From Phragmites australis (lineage: Eukaryota > Streptophyta > Magnoliopsida > Poales > Poaceae), in NCBI RefSeq assembly GCF_958298935.1, contig NC_084942.1, forward strand, positions 10,175,501 to 10,239,500: a DNA stretch of 64,000 nt, given 5' to 3'. Numbering within the stretch: the stretch's first letter is position 1; each line of letters begins with the position of its first letter. The notes below the pieces were generated by a model. It did not search any database. It saw nothing but the letters and a program-made list of their open reading frames with translations, and had not been told where the DNA came from. This document shows positions 48,370-58,606 of this stretch, in pieces. The translations under genes were made by a program, and so were the position numbers.

Positions 48370-49445
48370 AAAGCCTCGGATGGCTAGCTAATTCGCCTCC
48401 GAGATTGAAGAATCTACCACTCTTGTGGATGACTTCGTGCATGATGAACCGGCATATGTCACGTTGGACGTTTTGGATATCTTCGTCTTTGAGAGAGGTG
48501 TGGGTAGGTTCGATCATCCGAGCCTTAATGAAAACACAACTTAAAGAGATACAACACTATTGACAACGAAAACAAAACCAAATAAGTATGTGCAAGCGCA
48601 ATGATGACTTACGTCCTCAGGGTTCGTTGTGTACCTCCCGTTTACCCTTGTGTCGAAACCTTGCTTGTGGCACTTCAAATAAAAATGCAACGTATTCTTT
48701 AGTTCAACAAAACTCTTCGTCATAAATAGTGAGATACAAGCATTAGAGGTGTGTAATTACTGAAAAATATGTACGAACCGCCATCGCATCCCACTTGGTC
48801 GCATTGTGTATCCCACCTTTTGTTACATACCACCTGTACACCCTATTCGATTGCCAATAACTAATTATCAATTCATAAATGATTTATAAGAATTTTATAT
48901 ATGGGGATTTTCTTTACCTCTGTATAACGTCGATGAGATCTTGGTACAATTTTGAGGGAGATCGGCTGAGTCAAGGATCTGCTCGACTTTGGCATCAGCA
49001 TTATACAAATAAAGTGACCGCTACTTGAATCTTTATGTTAGGTTCTTGATCGACCAATTAAATTGAATACTTATGTTAGGTTCTGGACGTATCACACTTA
49101 CTTAAAGTTGTAGGGAGCCATGATGTAGTCCTTATCTTGCATTTCTAGCATAGCCCTTCCTACGTAGGTTGACATGTCAAGCCTGCGTAATTTGGTCATT
49201 TCTCTTATGACCCTTGCTTTGTCCTTGGTACTCTTCCCCTTAATCCGGGGGTCATCTATCCTCAACTTCACGATCAGGTTGGGCTGGGAAATTCGTTGCG
49301 GATTAATGAATCCAACTGGTACATTCAACTTTTCCACAGTGTTAAATTGCATTCTACTGAACAAGTCACTAGTCATTAGCTGCCATAGCATATATTGGTA
49401 CATATATGAACATAGGGATAGATTGTATACACTTACATGCACCAC
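48370..49445 (-). pseudogene. Ulp1-type (C48) cysteine protease domain carried by the CACTA element
   Basis: Minus-strand exons read upstream to downstream: 49445-49098 (VEKLNVPVGFINPQRISQPN ... DKDYIMAPYNFK), fragments near 48723-48541 (LHFYLKCHKQGFDTRVNGRY), and a C-terminal piece near 48530-48370 (DEDIQNVQRDICRFIMHEVI). These match the Ulp1-like proteins common in plant CACTA and Mutator elements. Ulp1 enzymes remove SUMO; the role in transposons is unknown. I could not find an intact catalytic Cys region, and the frames are broken. Confidence 0.6.
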
Positions 49446-52438
49446 ATGCTTATGAGATTGATGTCTAGTTTTTCACGACGGAACAAATCGGTCATGTCCT
49501 TAAAATCCACCATGAGATAGGAGTCTCTGCTTAGAAAAACGTTAGCGGGGACATAAGCAGTGATTATGGAGAACCCCGTGCGACATGCCCTCATGTACCA
49601 TTTGTGGAATCTCCTCATCTCCCATGGACCTTCTTGGAGTTGAAACAATGGCATAAATGGCTTGCCATTCTCATATTTCTTAGGAACATCCAGTGTAGGC
49701 AAGAAATCCAACTGACGGGTACCTAATGTTTTGCTAGTCTCTTTCACGAGATTGCCCTTCGATGGAGATTCCGGAGCGGATGATACTTTTGCTTTAGAGG
49801 ACAGAAGCCACCTCTCTACCGGAGATGTTAGAGTCTTTTCATATGGGACTCTCCGATGCTTAGGTGAAGGATCTGGAGGCACAGATGCTGGAGGCGGTGA
49901 TACTGGAGTCACAGACGCTGGAGGCGGAGGTGCCAAAGTCACAGACGCTGGAAGCGGAGGTGCCAAAGTCACAGACGCTGGAAGCGGAGGTGCCGAAGTC
50001 ACAGACGTTGGAGGCAGAGGTGTCGGAGTCACAGACAGTGAAGCACGATGCGAAGATGCCTGAGGCAGAGATAATGGGCACGGGGGAGAAGGTGCCTGAG
50101 GCGGAGATAATGGGCGCAGGGGTGAAGGTGCCTGAGGCGGAGAGGCTTGGCTCTGGGGTGGAGGTACCTGAGGTGGAGAGGCTTGGCTCTAGGGTGGAGG
50201 TTCCTAAGGTGGAGAGGCTTGGCTCTGGGGTGGAGGCGCCTGAGGCGGAGATAATGGGCATGGGGACGAAGGTGCCTGAGGCGGAGATAATGGGTGTAGG
50301 GGCAAAGGTGCCTGAGATGGAGAGGCTTGGCTCTGGGGTGGAGGTGCCTGAGGTGGAGATGCTTGGCTTTGGGGCGGAGGTGCCTAAGGTAGAGATGCTG
50401 GGCACGGGGGTGGCCGTGACGCTGACGATTGTAACTTATGACGGTTGAAGATAATATCCCGCCTGGGCCACAGAATGAAGTTGCCAACAGCCTCATTGAG
50501 AATCTCGATACCCTCATGTGTGCTGATGTCTACCTTGTACTTCATGAAAAGTGGTTGTACTGAGTCCACTTGTACCCTGGTGTAACCGGCCGGAATATCT
50601 TGAGTGTGAAACACACGGTCTGGAATGGCCTGGCCCGTGGTAGACTCAACTGTGAAGTCTCCCTTGCCGATCAGAACATGTAGCATACAAGGGGTAGCCA
50701 CTGTGATATCATCCATAGGATATCTCTGGTTATCGACCTGCATGGATCCGACGCTGCTCTGCAAGCCTGGGCTGGTTGGTTGCTCTATCATCACTAATGC
50801 CGCCCTTTCCTTCTCCTTTTCATTCGACATTTTCATGAACTGGACCTTAACATGTTCTTGTATCTCTTCTACTAGGGTTTTCTTATATCTATGACAGGTC
50901 TTATACTGGCCCGCGGCATCTAGGAACCCATGCTTCCAGCCCACTTTTGATCCAATGTCTCGAGTACGACTCGGGTGTTCCTTGTTCCTCAGGGCCTTGG
51001 TAAGCAGATCAATCTCCCTGTCGGGCTCTAGAGACCCTTCGTTAGCAATCCCTTGAATGGTCTGGGTCACTTCCATGGTCTCAGGGCTTTTGAAGGCTAA
51101 GTCCCCAGACTCGGTACATTTTGACTGAGCGTTGACCCAATTCCTGCTTCGCTCGTCACAATTTCCCAAAGGGTTGGGTTTCCCAGCCTGAGCAGCCTCT
51201 TTTCTTGTCTCCTCCATTCAGGAATTTTGGGAGCATACCCAGACGAGCTCAGGTGATAGTGGTACTTGTTCTTCTTCGCAAGGTGCTGGAACGATTCACC
51301 CAGTTTGATGGCCTCAGGCGTGGTATTTTGTCTAACAAACTCTGCCCATTGGTCTGGCGTAATCTTTCCGTATTTATTAAAGGGTACCAAGTTCTTCTTC
51401 ACAGAGTCCTTATTCAGCTCACTCTTCCAGCCCCGGAAGCTCTTTCCCATAATTTTCAATGCATTATGTTTGGCGGCTTCCTCTGTTCCCGAGGGGAATC
51501 GGATGGTTCTCTACAATGTTGCCCACAGGAACTCCTTCATCTCATTCGGCAACAACCGCCAATCAATTATTGTGATTCGAACGTACTCCTTCACAAGAAA
51601 TCCGTAACTGTTGCGGAATTTGGCGCATGCCTCACGAGGTGCAATAGGCTCCCCTTCAATACCAACTTGCGTTATTATATAAGTGTCGAATGGCAACTTG
51701 TTTTTGCTTCACTTGCCCCGTCTTTGTTTCAGCGTACCCCTAGAGGGACTCGAAGTTTCGAGCACAGAGGGAGCAGAAGGTTGTGGTGCAGATGATCGAT
51801 GTGAAGATCTTTGTACCCTTACCATCTAGAGAGAAAAAAAGAGAGTTGACATAAACAAAAAATATTCATCCATTTAATTAAGAAGTATAAAATGCATTGA
51901 CTCAGCTAAATACCTCTTCGACGGGATTGTAGTCGTTGTCACTTTCCCGACGTTGGCTCTCCCGCTCGCATGGAACAGGGCTCGGGCTGTGATATGAGCT
52001 CGAGCTTTCGCTGATATCAGAGGAGGACGACTGGTGCGGGCTTGGGCTCCTATCTGACCTCCTGCTTGTATCCGCCCCATCTTGTGCCAGGGCGCTCTCT
52101 ATTGGGAGCAGCCTCTGTGCTGGGGAGTCCTCTATTGCGAGCGTCCTCTGAACCGGGGCGCCCTCTATTGTGAGCGTCCTCTGTGCTAGGGAGGCCTTTA
52201 TTGCGAGCGTCCTCTCTACTGGGGCACCCTCTATTGCAAGTGGGCTTGGGTTCCTATCCGACCTCCTGTTTCCTTCTAGTTTTTTAGGGGTAATTGTTCT
52301 CTCTGCCCTATGGTACTTACTCGACCATTGGATTATTGTTACATGAAAAAAACTGACACGTATCCAATGGTTCATCAATGAAATTTCTGGTTCCAATATG
52401 CCATTGTGAAGCAAGATGTAATAAAGATCAAATTGCAA
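49433..52438 (-). pseudogene. N-terminal part of the CACTA Ulp1-type gene with proline-rich repeats
   Basis: From right to left on the minus strand: a Ser/Arg-rich N-terminus (52438-51902), a conserved transposon-associated region (51836-51215: FDTYIITQVGIEGEPIAPRE; KIMGKSFRGWKSELNKDSVK; KYGKITPDQWAEFVRQNTTP) and its continuation in another frame (51217-50384: NPLGNCDERSRNWVNAQSKC; VGWKHGFLDAAGQYKTCHRY). Then come tandem Pro-rich repeats (50440-49890) and FHKWYMRACRTGFSIITAYV (49590-49530), which precedes the protease domain. A frameshift near 51215 and CAG-to-TAG-type stops in the repeats break the frame. Confidence 0.65.
49890..50420 (-). repeat. Coding tandem repeats: 30-bp and 36-bp units
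   Basis: At about 50065-50410 at least nine 36-bp units (ggtgcctgaggcggagataa... or ...gaggcttggctctgg on the + strand) encode 12-residue Pro/Gln/Ser repeats of the type APPPQSQASPPQ on the minus strand. At about 49905-50030 several 30-bp units encode PPLPASVTLA-type decapeptides. Both are multiples of three, so array-length changes keep the frame. Individual units carry stop mutations. Confidence 0.85.
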
Positions 52439-53217
52439 TGAGTAATATTATTTTAGAGGAAAGAAAAGGAATCAAGGTATGTGTTTTAAGCTTTTCATAT
52501 GGTATATTATTTTAGAGGAAAGAAAAGGAATCAAGATGCAATAATCACTGCTTATTTTGATGTGGCAATGTTGGAGTGGCAGTGCTTATTGAAGAGGTTA
52601 TAACTCATTAATACTAGCTTATTCAAACTGTTATCAGTGTCAACTTGTCTGAACTCAGCATATTATAATTTTTCATGTAACTGGTTATTAAACCTCCTCA
52701 GCACAAGTAGCTACAGACAGTTGCAACAAGACAATTTTACACCTTTTTCAGGTAACTGCTAAGAGTTCCAACATGACATGCAAATATTCTGTAGGCAACA
52801 TGGATAACTCAAATCAAATTACATATCTTAATCCCTCTTTGCTAGGCTGGTAATCACAGAATGGCTGTTTAAGATCTGTCACTGCCCGTAAGTTATGTTG
52901 ACCAGGATCTTCCTGTAATCTTTTATAATCACATGGCAAAAACTTTTGTTGGATGTGCCATAGGTATTGAGAAGCGAAAATACTACTTTCTGATCACTTT
53001 GTTAATATCTTACCAGAGCCGCGTACCTTCAATAGGTAGTTCATTCATGGCAAACGTTGGTGTGTCTTTTGTCTGACAAATCCTATTCAAGGTCACATTT
53101 TCAGAACAGCAATAGTTCTCACTACTGGGCCAGTTTTGCTTTCTGATCGGAACTGCTAAACAACTAGCTTAGTCAAAATATGGCCAATAATGTCTAGAGG
53201 GGGGGGGGGGGGAGGCT
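52439..53217. other. CACTA non-coding segment with a poly-G run
   Basis: About 780 bases with no gene recognised, probably upstream or intron sequence of the Ulp1-type gene. A run of 14 G (53199-53212) lies directly before the LTR-like insertion. Confidence 0.5.
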
Positions 53218-56205
53218 TGTCACGCCCGAAATCCATAATTGTATGTTTAGTATTAAACATGCATCATTTGAATCTGGATCACTTTCGCTTGCCAGATTGA
53301 AATTTGCATTGCGAATTCGCGATTAGGATCTCCTAAGGATTTAAATCACGACATAAAATTTTTGGAGTTTTTGGAGCTCTACCGCACCTCGATTTGGATT
53401 AATGAGGTGGGAGAAAAGAAAATTGGAGAGAGAATTGAATTAGAAGCAAAATCGGACTTTTTCTGTAACTTGTGGGGCACACATGAGGGAAATATCCCTC
53501 ACTCTCTCTCTCTTAAGTGAGCAGCAACCCACCCTCTCTCTCTCCTCCCTCACTCCCCCATGTGCTCCTCTCTCCTCTCCCAATCGGCCACACCTCAGGG
53601 AGCCCCCACTCTCTTCCTCTCACTCTCTCTCTCTCAAGCTCTCCCTTTCCCCCTTGGTTCCCGCCACTACAAGCGAAGCTGAGGTACATGTGTGGTACCC
53701 ATGCAACCACACGCTCAAGAGCTACTCATCCATCCATTTGGTTTTCACTGTTTTGAAAGATTCGAGCCGGTATTCACCGTTTTCTTCCCCCTAGGCACGC
53801 CCACCTTCCGGAAGCCGGATTCGGAGTTTGGAGCTTTCCGGCGGAGAAGTGATCTGCTAGAAAGTTCGCCAATGACAAGGTGAACATCCAGATACCCTCT
53901 TTCCATATTTTCGTCGGTCGAATCGATCGGCATCTAGTTTTTCGCCGTGGAACCCCACTTTTCCAATTATAGATCTACTTTATGGGTTCTACACGTTTGG
54001 GCCATAGATGTCGTCCAAACGTCCACGTCAAACGTTCACATACATCCTAGAGTTATTTTAGTCCAAACCGTTTTTGAAGTTTTCGCTGGATTCATCGCCG
54101 GCAAGCTCGCAAAGTTTCCCCAGCTGTAGACAGCGGTCTGATCGCCAGCTCAGGCCGGTCAGACCGTCAGGGCCAAAACTCTCTATACGCGGGCGATCTG
54201 ACCGCTGTCAGCTGTTTCAGCATAGTTTTCTGTTGGCTGAAACTTGTAAAATTCATAATAAACTACTCTATCTATTAAAAATATCCCTAGCCATTAAATG
54301 TTGAATTAAATTTCTGAGATTAATTAATTAGGTTAAAGCTTCATTAATTCACCGATAATTCTTCACAAATCCAAAGTTGGTGAATCCAATTTTGCTAGTT
54401 TTCTTATGACTTGCTCTAGCTAGGAAAAATGTTTTCATGCATTGTAAAGCATATTTTTTTTATGGCATTTCATCTTGTGCATATTGAGGCATGGATTGTT
54501 GCACTTTATTCATACTCATGGCATTGCACGCGTGTATGTCTTATAGTGACTGCCGATCAGTTGATTCCAGAGGCCGAAGGCTATCCCGTCGCGCCGTATC
54601 TTTCTGATCCAGGGTAGCAAGGCAAGCATCTATCATATTGCACCGTGTTAACTTGAAAGTCTAAAGTGTTATCTATGCTTATGTATGTATGCATGTGTCG
54701 GGTACCTTTGGGTAGAACCTATGCCGCTGTATTCTTCTGCCTTGGTCACGAGTTCATGTATGTTCCTTGAAGCCTAGAGGTGATGTCGATGTCTAAAGGT
54801 TTTCGCTATGCTTAGTAATGCTTAGGTATTTCGGTAGAAGTCCAACGACGGCATTCTCTGTTGTTCGCGAGGATAGGATCTACTACTGTTTACAATTACA
54901 TGTTGTTGGTGATGGTATGGTTGGTGAGTGGTGAGTATGAGACGAGATGTGGGCGGTGTTAGGGGTGTCGTCCGCCTCGGTGGAAAGTCCAGGGGGCAGG
55001 TCGGGAGAGGAAACCCGAGCACCATAGACCGCTTGCATCGTTTAAGGCCGATCGTCATGGTAGTTGGCCTTAGCACTTACCTTACTCACCACATGCCGAT
55101 CTAATAGTAACGCGAGCCGAATACCTTCGCAGCTGTGGCTTTGTGGATGTGAACATCGACGGTGTGAGCGGGCAGACTTGTAAGCGGTACCAGTTTGCTC
55201 TAGGAGTAGTTCTAGTATTGTCGCGCCGAGCGATGAATGCCCCACACGGTTGGGGCTGGTTGGAAAAGGTTATCACGGGTACCCCTTGTGTGCACTTTAG
55301 CGGATGGCACAAGCCGTATGGTCCTCGTGTCGTTTGGGTCCAGGAGTATCCCCCTGCAAGGTGTATAAATAGTTTGAACTGTCGCGCTCTCGATTATGAG
55401 CATATCTATCGCTTATCTGCACCCGGTTGTAGTGTTCTCGTTGTGGTTTGTGGATGATGGCATGAGATGGTTTGACATGTGATTATGGTCTGGGTATGGT
55501 GGTTAGTGGTTGGTGGTTCGAGTTGGCACTTGTTCACATTGATATACTTGTTGTTACTTTTACATATGCTCAGTTGTTGGTTATGGCAGGGTAGTTTCAT
55601 ATAAGTTGGTTAAATTAGTTGCTCACACCTATGTCTAGGATGCTTACCGCTTAATTAACTTAACCATGTTTAATTCTTGCTACCAGCTTAATGCATGATC
55701 CTTAGAGTCGGGAATATATATACCCATACTATGTAAGACTTGCGAGTACCTTCGTACTCAAGGTGTTGCCCTTAAGTTGTTGCAGGTTCACAGGTTGGTG
55801 AGGAAGAGACGGTGTTCGACTACTTTGTGCCTGTCGATCAGGGTGGCGAGCAGGAGTAGAACACTCTACTCCAAACTCGGTACTTTTGGGATGGTGCCTA
55901 AGGGCATATGGCGCCGTCGGTTTTTGTTGTATAGGTTTATCTTCTGCTGCGTAGTTGTTGTTTCCTTTTGATGTAAATTATGGAAAGAACTGCATGTTTA
56001 AAGACTTGTAGTATAAGTGTTTAATTACCTGCTCTTTATTAAACTGTGTTGTGAAGAATATGTTGGAAGGCATGTGTTCCGATCCTTGGGCACAAAACAC
56101 GTGCCGGGACTGCCGGAGTGGTATTTTGATTAATCATCAATGTTGTGATTATGTTAATAATCTGCCTGATGATTAGTTCGAATACTGTTTGGTCGGGTCC
56201 TCACA
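53218..56205 (+). mobile_element. LTR-like insertion (solo LTR or gene-less LTR element), about 3 kb
   Basis: It starts TGTCACGCCCGAAATCC and ends GGTCGGGTCCTCACA, both typical edges of grass gypsy LTRs. Inside are no gag or pol domains. It has motifs common in such LTRs: repeats of 'cggtctga' around 54130-54210, a segment reading gaggccgaaggctatcccgt near 54570, and gagtaccttcgtactcaagg near 55743. I found no matching target duplication, so the ends and solo status are inferred. ORFs inside (53483-53883, 55143-55457) lack homology I recognise. Confidence 0.55.
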
Positions 56206-56719
56206 TGGGATTACCTATGTATCTGGGAAAGTCGAAGAGTATGCCATTCAGGATATGTCAGAGCTTACTAATCTATTGGTGTGACGGGGATGGTGGCGCG
56301 GGCGGCTCCTCCTCGGGGGTGGAGGTGTCGCGGGTCGGCTCCTCCTTCATGGGGGTGGTGGCAGCGTGGGGTGACCCCTCCTCGTTGAGGGCCGTGGCGA
56401 TGGTGACGCAGGGTGGCACCACTCCTCGTCGGCCATCGGTGTCAGATGGGACGACGTCGGCATCGATCGGAGGCCAGAGGGAGAGGGCACGCCGCTCGAA
56501 GGAGGACTAGGGTTCGGTGTCGGAAGGGGCGCGACGCACTCCGGGACAATGTCAGTGGTGGCTAACGGCGATGGAACAATGGCCAGAGGGAGAGGGCTCG
56601 GCAGTGAAACGGAGAACGAAGGGGCACGACGGCGGAACGAGGCAGCCTGACGGTGTGGGCGCGTGGTGATGTGTGAGTCAATGGGAATAGGGTTTCGGGG
56701 GAATGCCCTGCTATATATA
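56206..56719 (-). other. CACTA segment with low-complexity open frame
   Basis: A minus-strand open frame (56733-56347) is rich in Pro, Ser and Arg and begins inside the repeat block. It has no recognisable domain. It might be the start of the Ulp1-type gene before insertion of the LTR-like element, but this is a guess. Confidence 0.3.
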
Positions 56720-56885
56720 TAATGCGTTTTCACAGGCAGTTGGCATAAGAAACCGCATGTGGAAATACATTTTCACATGCGGTTCATTGAGTCAACCGCC
56801 TGTGGAAATTATTTCTACAGGCGGTTGGATTAAGAACCCGCCAGTGGAAATAGGTTGACTCAATGAACCGCCTGTGAAAATCGTT
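56720..56885. repeat. Internal block of CACTA-type subterminal repeats
   Basis: Six variants of 'cacaggcggtt' / 'aaccgcctgtg' in alternating orientation match the left terminal block at 47855-48170. The block includes mirrored segments containing 'ggttcattgagtcaaccgcc' and 'ggttgactcaatgaaccgcc'. No terminal CACTA sequence is adjacent; instead TNPD coding sequence begins about 210 bases to the right. Confidence 0.8.
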
Positions 56886-57095
56886 TTAAATATATTTTTT
56901 AATTTTTTGCTGGTAAAATTATTCTAGATATATATATTTAATACATATCCTTAATACAATCCCGTATATTAATTAAAGCATTTTAGTACTCCATACATGC
57001 CCTCGGTATGAAGTTACATAACATGTATGTCACATTGGAAAAGAAATTGCATGACATGAAAATCACACTAGAAAATAATTTTGCTTAACATAGCA

Positions 57096-58540
57096 CTATT
57101 TGCCTTGAACTATTTTTCCTACACCATCAAGGCGCATGTAGGGCATCACAGATCTATCGAGGGTTGCTTCTACAAGTTTGATCTTTTCTGGATCTCCGAA
57201 AGACGACATGTCGTCGAACTGATTGTATTCTTCCTCATCCTCCACATTCTTAGCTCCGACAATTCTTTGTTTTCTGGCAACAACTACGTGTTTCTTTTCA
57301 TTTGCGGGGTCAATTATATAGAAAACCTGTGCGACGTGATCAGCTAGTACCCACGGGTCATTTTTGTGGCCTACAATGCTGAGGTCGACAGTTGTGAACC
57401 CGTAGTTGTCCACCACCACGCCATTTGGGTGTTTGACCCATTTGCACCGAAAGATAGGGATCTGTAGATTCATTCCATAGTCGAGTTCCCAGATTTCATC
57501 TATTAACACTTAGTAGGTGATCTTTTCCTCCCCTGCTGTGTGATAGGCTTCTATCCGAACCCCGCTGTTTTGGGCCGTGCTCTTCTTTTCCTTTGCTTTG
57601 GTATAAAACGTGTACCCATTAATGTCATACGCTTGCCATGACGTAACTTAACTTGATGGGAGTTTTTTTTATCTAGGGATTCGCCATCTGGAAGGTTTTG
57701 GTTCTTGAACCAAGTGACCAGCCTTGATTTTATGTGTGAAGCTCATTCAGGTGTTGCTCGATGTACGACCCCACTATCTGGAGTTGCTGCAAGATGGTGA
57801 AATGTGCTTCTTCCACTGCTTTGTAATCATGATCGATGAATCTTTTCTTTCCTTTGGTCCCTCTCCCAGACAACCTCCCCTCATGTGGAGATACAGGTAC
57901 ACCAATCGGTTTAGCATCTTTTATGTAATCGATTGAACACTCAACGACTTCCTCAGTACTATAGCCCTCGATCATGGAACTCTCTGGGTGAGCACGATTC
58001 CGTACAGAGTCCTTGAGAATGCCCATGTACCGCTCAAACACATACACCTGATGCAAGAATACAGGGCCGAGCGCAATTATCTCATTCACGATGTGAACCA
58101 AGAGGAGTACCATGACATCGAAAAAGGATGGAGGGAAGCACATCTCAAGTTGGCAAGAGTCTCTACCAAGTAACTATGTAAAGCACCCAGTTTTTCTGCA
58201 TCAATCACCTTCTAAGCAATTGTGTTAAAGAAGTAACACAACTGTGTGATGACCACCTTTTTGTATCATAGCTTGATACCCCTGATTGCAATAGGGAGCA
58301 TTTGCATCATCATCACATGACAATTGTGAGACTTCATACCGATTAGCTTCAAACCTTTCATCAAGACTAGTTTCTTAATGTTGGATGAATAACTAGTCGG
58401 GACTCTCACCCCATGTAAGCACTTGCACAGTCCCTTTTTCTCCTCAGGTGTCAGAGAGTAGCTAGGCGGGGGCAGATAATGTTTCCCATTTGGTCTATCT
58501 TCAGGGTGTAGCTCCGGCCGGATTCCAAAATGCACCACCA
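57096..58540 (-). pseudogene. TNPD-type CACTA transposase, C-terminal half
   Basis: Minus-strand segments in family order: 58540-58266 (HFGIRPELHPEDRPNGKHYL; LVLMKGLKLIGMKSHNCHVM), 58143-57730 (DUF4218: CFPPSFFDVMVLLLVHIVNE; YVFERYMGILKDSVRNRAHP) and 57690-57096 (DUF4216: IPIFRCKWVKHPNGVVVDNY; DPWVLADHVAQVFYIIDPAN). The N-terminal Transposase_21 catalytic part should lie to the right but is replaced by a gypsy element. Several stops are present. TNPD cuts and joins CACTA ends; this copy cannot. Confidence 0.85.
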
Positions 58541-58606
58541 ACGCTAATCTGGCCAACATCATGACACGCCTTCAGGACCTGTCACAACAGCTTGCTAATG
58601 TTGTAT

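Larger units (their letters stand above)
47809..58535 (-). mobile_element. CACTA (En/Spm) DNA transposon, decayed and truncated
   Basis: The left end CACTACTGCAAAAGC is a CACTA terminal inverted repeat. Behind it are palindromic subterminal repeats (47855-48170). Minus-strand genes follow: an Ulp1-type protease gene (about 48370-52440) and the C-terminal half of a TNPD transposase (57096-58540). An LTR-like insertion (53218-56205) and an internal block of the same subterminal repeats (56720-56880) lie between. The right end with its terminal repeat is missing; the transposase is cut at about 58535 by a gypsy element. Confidence 0.82.

Noticed and set aside
49890..50420. Regular 36-bp repeats as a CRISPR-like array
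   Set aside because: Units are contiguous with no unique spacers, are a multiple of three, and encode a Pro/Gln repeat within a transposon gene in a plant genome.
53483..53883. 103-residue Ser/Pro/Leu-rich open frame
   Set aside because: Low-complexity ct-rich sequence at the start of the LTR-like insertion; no domain or neighbour supports a gene.
55143..55457. 104-residue open frame in the LTR-like insertion
   Set aside because: No recognisable domain, an overlapping open frame exists on the other strand, and it lies in a non-coding LTR-type segment.
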